This document shows positions 58,885 through 64,000 of a DNA stretch of 64,000 nt, piece after piece; the stretch's first letter is position 1, and every line of letters starts with the position of its first letter. Position numbers and translations under genes: made by a program. This stretch comes from Antitrichia curtipendula. Taxonomy: Eukaryota; Streptophyta; Bryopsida; Hypnales; Leucodontaceae. The notes below the pieces were generated by a model. That model was not told where the DNA came from and did no database searches. It saw only the letters and a program-made list of their open reading frames with translations. The stretch is from positions 30,008,001 through 30,072,000 of the forward strand of contig OX579637.1 of NCBI GenBank assembly GCA_951230915.1. The letters run 5' to 3'.

Positions 58885-61800
58885 CTAACTTGAGGGCTCA
58901 CAAGGGTCAGTCACAGAGAAGCCTGAAATGGAATAGAGACTTTTGGAGCCTGGCAAAGTATTACATTTGATGGTGACATCACTATGATCTACATCTATAT
59001 CTCCAATCAACCAAAAAATACGAGAAAGAGGAAAAGATGTAGCTCGTGCATATGAGCTAGGTACACGTTCTGTGTACTTCTCTTCTAGGAAATCCACCAC
59101 ATTGGCAGCATTCCGTAAGGGCCTCAAGGGATTTTTGATTTGCTCCGCTGCAAGCGCCTTCTTCACCACAGCCCCTACACCATTCCACTCGCCTTTCCCA
59201 TGAGCGGATTCAAAGAAGTTCCAATTCATTTTACAATCTCCAATGAGCCCATGGTAGCGTGCAACAAAATACATGGTTGTTGCACACTTAAACTATGCAT
59301 TGCAGCCATCACTATAGACCCAATGCTCCTTCAGAGTGAATCCAGAGTCGGTTAGCCAATCCCAATGCAGCATCAGGCAATGTTGAACAAAAGCTGAATC
59401 GTGGGCCTTATCATCAGAGATATAAAAGTGCGTTTGCTTGATGATCTGGTCTCCTTCTCGCCACATTGTAATGTGAACCAAAATGGTTTTACTAGTATTG
59501 AAGTAGTACAAGCTTTGCACCTCGTTTTGGATGGCAAAATTGTACTTCTTGGCATAGTCAATATGGGATATAACAACCCCCTCAGGGACATTCTTCATCA
59601 TGAGCTAGCACTACTCATCTTGCGATTGTGCCTTGAAGTTATGCGTGATGAAATTGGTTACTGTTTTCTCCATGTACAACAGGAATTCATGGGCAAGTGT
59701 CTCCTTGAAAGCCTCCCTAAATTGTTTCTTGGCTTTCCCAGTCTGAGCATCCACTCCCAACTGGTAGTACTCAAAACACTTCCACTTCATGGTAAAGGTG
59801 TTAGAAGCACACAACTCAAGAGGACAAATTGAAAGGAGATAAAAACCACAGATGGAATAATCTCCCATAAGGCACGCAAGTCTATGCCACACATCATACT
59901 CCCCTTTTGGACAAATGCATGCTTCCCACAGCAAGGTAATCCGCTGAAAAATGTGGACATGTGCACAAGAAATCCCGTCCTCATTGCCTATGAATGCACA
60001 CTACACACTAGACACAGTGAACATATGCACACTACACACACACAAACACAGTGAACATGCAGCCCCTGGAGTTTGTCTCTCAGATTGCTCAATCCAACCT
60101 TCATGAAGTCCATCTCCACGTGGTAGATACAACAACATGTATTCCTTTCCTTTAGTTTCCGCACCCACCATGGCTTCAACCTTTCAAATGTCCTCTAGCG
60201 CACACTACATTCTGGATGGATTTCCTTGAAGCGCAGGAAGAATGAGGTCTGAAAAACTCAAAAAGTTGCAGATACAATTAGAACCTTTGTTTGTAAACCT
60301 TGTACACAACATACTTAGGAAAGTTACTAATTGTAGAGAAAGTATCACCACAATGTACAAAGAGACATGCATGTATAATGGGCTGTACTAACAACATTCG
60401 GGTTCTAAGTAGAGATTGTACAAGATAACATTGGATATGTACACTAAGTGCACCAGAAGTAAGTTGGATATACATGTGTACTCTTGACTTCGCAACCGCT
60501 GTAAGCTAAACATGTACAGTACAACACATGACGAGGCCTACGGATGTACTTGAAATGTTCCCATGTCTATATTCCAAAGATTATGGTCAAGTGTTTAAAA
60601 CTGCTAAACCATACTAAAAGCACTTCTACTTTACTTCAACACGACCACTCACGATGCCTCTTGTACACAATATACAAAAGTACCAACACAATGTACATGT
60701 GCATATAGTTGTACTCGGTTTGCAATTCAATACTCATGGTTCAAAGTAGAATATATACAAGCTAACAATTCTTTCTTGTACATTAAGTAAGAAAAACTCT
60801 TTATGTAATATATATTTTATATCTTTAAGCCTAAAACCACTACAAGAATAGCATTAAACATGTTCAATTCATGACACAGTCTGATAATGTACTTGAAATA
60901 CTCCCAGTACTACAAATCTCCTCATACTTCTAAGTGTGTAAAACACTAAAACTGCTAATTGATGTAATAATACTCTTTATACAACAAGTTCCAATTTCAG
61001 TCAACAAGAACAGAAGCTGTGATTACAAAGTGTAGAACTCTCCCATCTATTATGTTCAACATGCATATTTGCTAACTTGCATACTGTTTTCTGTACCTTG
61101 AGTATTACATTGTACTCAGAATACAATAGTTTTAGTAGTGATTCTGTTCCTTTATTTGCAACTTCTAACAAAATGGTTTGAGTAACAAGTATAAGGACTC
61201 CAAAACGTACGGAATGCCAAGGACAACGATAACACCAGATTCCTTAGTTTAAACATACTTGAGAATCACACAGATAATGGATCGGATGAAGCTCAGCCCA
61301 TTTCTTCCAATCTTTTCTATGTCTGATGACGTTCTTTTTGTTTGGTGATACCTTAGTCTGACCATTCCACCATAGATCAACGCAGTCTTTGACGTATTCA
61401 GATAGACCTGCTCTCTTCTTGCGATGTAAGCGAAGCCCTAATATCATATCTGCAGTATTGGGAGCATAAATCCTTCTACTCAAAGCAATATTGATGCTCT
61501 CTGCTGATGTATCCAAAACACGTGACAACAGCCTCACCCATCAATTCCCAAGCTAACTGCCGCATCCAACAGTGTACTCTTCCTTGTTAACAGCTCGTTG
61601 GAGTTAGCCACCTTCACTAACTGTAGTTCATTCTTGAAGTTCTCAATGAATGAATGAATGACTTTAGCTTCCTGGGGCCAAGCATAGTACACAAGTAGCA
61701 AAGATGAAACACTAATATGGCACAATATCCTCTCCACAACATCTCTCCGACTTGATGGACCGGGACAACATCTCAACTCCTGAACTAAATACTACTCTAC

Positions 61801-62028
61801 GCAGAAGGAGATCCGGCTTGATTCTCTCGTCGACAGAGTATCTTCCACCCCATCATTTGGGGCTATAGAAGCTAAAACAAGTGTCTCCTCATGTCTTTGT
61901 CTATCTTGTGCTCTTTGGCAAAATTTCCTTTCTCTTGCGTTCTCAGCTATCACAATCTGCTGCTCTTCTTGCAAGCGAGATGCAACGGTCCTAGCTGCTG
62001 GACCCGGGCGACTAATGCCATGTCGCAT
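58885..62028 (-). pseudogene. RNase H-like (HGKG-type) transposase, N-terminal and core parts
   Basis: Exons on the minus strand: 62028-61534 (TAG at 61794); after a one-base shift 61537-61259, ending DSQ/gtatgt; 60248 to about 60050, with KPWWVRKLKERNTCCCIYHVE and TAG at 60197; and about 59940 to 58885. The last is open except for TAG 59613, TAG 59607 and TAG 59295. It contains HIDYAKKYNF, HWVYSDGCNA*FK and NFFESAHGKGEWNGVGAVVKK. The Asp of DYAKK, the Asp of YSDG and the acidic position near HGKG-E are plausible catalytic acids of a DDE/RNase H fold; that is inference. Similar sequences are common in invertebrate and bryophyte repeats. The C-terminal part lies beyond an insertion at 53900-54490. 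The intron at 60.3-61.2 kb is rich in tgtac words. Confidence 0.6.
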
Positions 62029-62044
62029 ACGTTGTCTCTTAGCA

Positions 62045-63170
62045 ATGTTACCATTCCCTAAACCCTAGCAAAAAAACAAAGTTGCAAGACATACACACAC
62101 CAATCATCTACAACAAATTTGAGTACGTAGTTCAGGAGTTGGGAAGCTAACACGATCCAATAGTTGTACATGGGGAAGCTTGCAGGATCATTGTTTCATG
62201 AGACTTTTTAGAGAATTCACCCTCGTAAATTGACGTTGTCACCTTCTAAACACAACGGATTCGTAGCTAATAGTAGGAGCTCCACTCGAAAGCCTCACGG
62301 AAGAAACAAAAGGTGTAAAATCAAGCTAGTGGTGGGATAAGAGAAAGAGTTTGAGCTATTGAATAAAGATCACCTTGGGGACTCATTGTTTGCGTTGCAC
62401 TTACCTAGATAGAAATCAATCTTCCCTTGCGTGGACACTGGGGTTTCCGAAACGTATCCGGAGTTGCTAGTCTCACTAATCGAATGGCAACAAAGAGAAG
62501 CTAATTCAATAGAAAGACTTGCAGTGAAGTACGATGTTATGAGTTTTTGAACAAGAGCAACAAGGTGATCTGTAGATGTCAACATCGTTCACAGGAAAAA
62601 AAGAAATAGCTTTCGGAAACATGAGCACGACTTGTCAACAACTCAAAAAGCAAACCTCATTTCCAAATACAAACTTCGGCAACATGTAGCCAAATAGAAG
62701 CTTCACGCACGGAATCACACAGCCCTTTCGGTCGGACACACCAAACGCAGGAGGAGAGAGACGACGACGTGGCCAAGCAAACAGTGGCGGTGCCTAAATG
62801 GACCGACGCCCATGAAAAGTCTGATTTGGCAGGAGTACTTAAACCATACATTTAAGAAATATTCGTCCGGCCAAAGTAAAAATGTACTAAAAGTATTATT
62901 GGTATCAGAAGGACGTAATGGAACGTCCAAAAAAATATAATGGAAAAACTAAGTTTTTTGTTAATTCCACCTGCTGCCATTGTAGAACTCCCTGCTGCCA
63001 TTTAGAATCTTCAATCCAATTTGAAAAAGATGGAGTCTTCAAGTAGATATCCATTGCAAACCAAAGCTAACTGATTTCTAAGATTTCTGCCAAATGTGAG
63101 CTATAAACAGGGTACAAGCATGCTAATAGGAGCCACTCGTAGACGTTATTGAGGTGCTTATAGAGGTCCT
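62045..63170. other. Upstream region of the HGKG-type transposase
   Basis: No gene supported. Short minus-strand open frames (62585-62370 and 62930-62657) have no motif. Likely contains the promoter or terminal region of the element. Confidence 0.4.
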
Positions 63171-63320
63171 TAATGGAATATTCCACCAAACAATTGTCGC
63201 TTATTCATCTAAAATAGTCTTTAAGTCTTTTGTAATGGATTCTTATTGCAATACTCTACCAAAAATTGTTGTTTATTCATCTAAAATAGTCTTTAAATCA
63301 TCTATAATGGATCTTTATTG
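63170..63320. repeat. Two-copy direct repeat of about 70 bp
   Basis: The block aattgtcgcttattcatctaaaatagtctttaa at about 63191 is repeated as aattgttgtttattcatctaaaatagtctttaa at about 63265, with matching tails (gtaatggattcttattg / tataatggatctttattg). Confidence 0.8.
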
Positions 63321-64000
63321 AATCCAATTAAGCATAATTAAGCAGTGGTTACAGCTATATTTTAGCCCTTTTGATGTTTAGAAATTTAACATAATTAATT
63401 TTGTTTTACATTATATCATGTAGCCATAACTAAGAGACAATGTTCTTCAATTTTTTTTCATATTTCAACTTATATTCAAGAGTTAGAATGAAGATTCTTA
63501 AAAAAAAGGAGGTGTTACAACCAAGTTGGCTCCTATTAGCGTGCTTCCATCCAACACACAATTTAGAAAAGATTCCAAGACACGGCCCCTCCTTATCTTA
63601 GATGCAAAAAAGAAATCAGTACTTGAACTTTTCATAACCAAGAAATTTGTACTTTTTTTCTAAAATAGTATATTGTGACTTATTACTAGTAATCAAAAAA
63701 GTACAAATTTCTCCCACTGAGCTTGATTTTTCAAGAAGCGAACTGTACACACGAGCTCTTCACTTGTATAATGTCTAAAGTACCAAAAAAACTTGGAATA
63801 AAAGGCTTCTAAGTTCCAATAATAACAAGCGCAAATTCATGTTGTCCTGAAAAATGCCTTTGTGACCTAAAAAAGTACATGGTCTAGCATACTTATATCC
63901 ATTGCTCCAAAAAAAAAGGTAGTCTATAGCTTTCTTATTAATAGTCCTCATAGAAGGAATCAAATTTTCAAATGGAGACAAAAAAGAATAGTGAAAGGAC
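63321..64000. other. AT-rich non-coding edge
   Basis: No gene supported. The word gtac recurs (63620, 63650, 63698, 63744, 63780 and 63877), as at other transposon flanks in the window. Confidence 0.45.

Noticed and set aside
2626..62028. Stop-codon reassignment as the cause of the many in-frame stops
   Set aside because: TAA, TAG and TGA all appear inside frames, frames also end at the same codons, and frameshifts occur. Decay by C-to-T change explains all of it more simply.
1..64000. CRISPR array, bacterial operon or rRNA genes
   Set aside because: The direct repeats lack equal spacers, there are no ribosome-binding-site-led gene runs, and no rRNA core words were seen. The introns show a eukaryotic genome.

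Overview
The window reads as nuclear DNA of a land plant or other streptophyte: AT-rich, intron-containing, with GT-AG introns and a very dense load of transposable elements. The style of the protein families (a ParB-like/amino-methyltransferase fusion, FCP1-type phosphatases with DLNGLL in place of DLDETL, MULE and HGKG-type transposases) suggests a non-seed plant, perhaps a bryophyte. That placement is inference. Nothing in the sequence fixes the species, and I see no intact ordinary housekeeping gene.

Layout, left to right. 1-1.0 kb: tandem satellite of about 175 bp. 2.6-3.8 kb (minus): FCP1-like phosphatase pseudogene. 4.46-6.27 kb (plus): copy 1 of an unrecognised repeated gene family. 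7.7-8.15 kb: short relic with a heptamer repeat. 8.83 kb: near-perfect 40-bp palindrome. 9.0-12.6 kb (minus): MULE-like transposase. 13.8-14.75 kb: piggyBac-like non-autonomous element with TTAA duplication. 16.6-18.7 kb: tandem array of about 295 bp carrying a short palindrome. 18.7-23.7 kb (plus): eleven-exon ParB-like plus DNA amino-methyltransferase-like gene. 24.3 kb: two more copies of the palindrome. 24.8-27.0 kb (minus): a second gene with methyltransferase-like segments. 30.4-32.2 kb (minus): coiled-coil/RING gene. 33-35.2 kb: A-rich minisatellites. 38.1-41.5 kb (minus): copy 2 of the repeated family. 43.6-44.3 kb (minus): poly(A)-tailed retrocopy candidate. 45.7-48.0 kb (minus): Ty3/gypsy-type protease region. 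48.5-52 kb: minisatellites, a 338-bp duplication and gypsy-like non-coding DNA. 52.4-53.2 kb (plus): SET-domain pseudogene. 53.9-62.0 kb (minus): a second transposase family, split by an insertion of about 4.4 kb.

Almost every long coding region keeps one reading frame for one or more kilobases but carries a few isolated stop codons. Each can be explained by one C-to-T change on one strand (TGG, CAG, CAA or CGA to a stop). Where a paralogue or family motif predicts the lost residue, it fits. This looks like repeat-directed cytosine methylation followed by deamination, so most genes here are silenced copies of mobile or amplified genes, not active loci.

The most interesting system is the 16.6-24.4 kb block. 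A eukaryotic, intron-rich gene combines a ParB/sulfiredoxin-like DGNHR domain with a circularly ordered (motif IV before motif I) methyltransferase-like domain. Related palindromic repeats lie on both sides, and a second gene with a similar motif order lies immediately beyond. ParB-like/methyltransferase fusions are a bacterial and phage gene type, so a plant-lineage, repeat-flanked version deserves follow-up.
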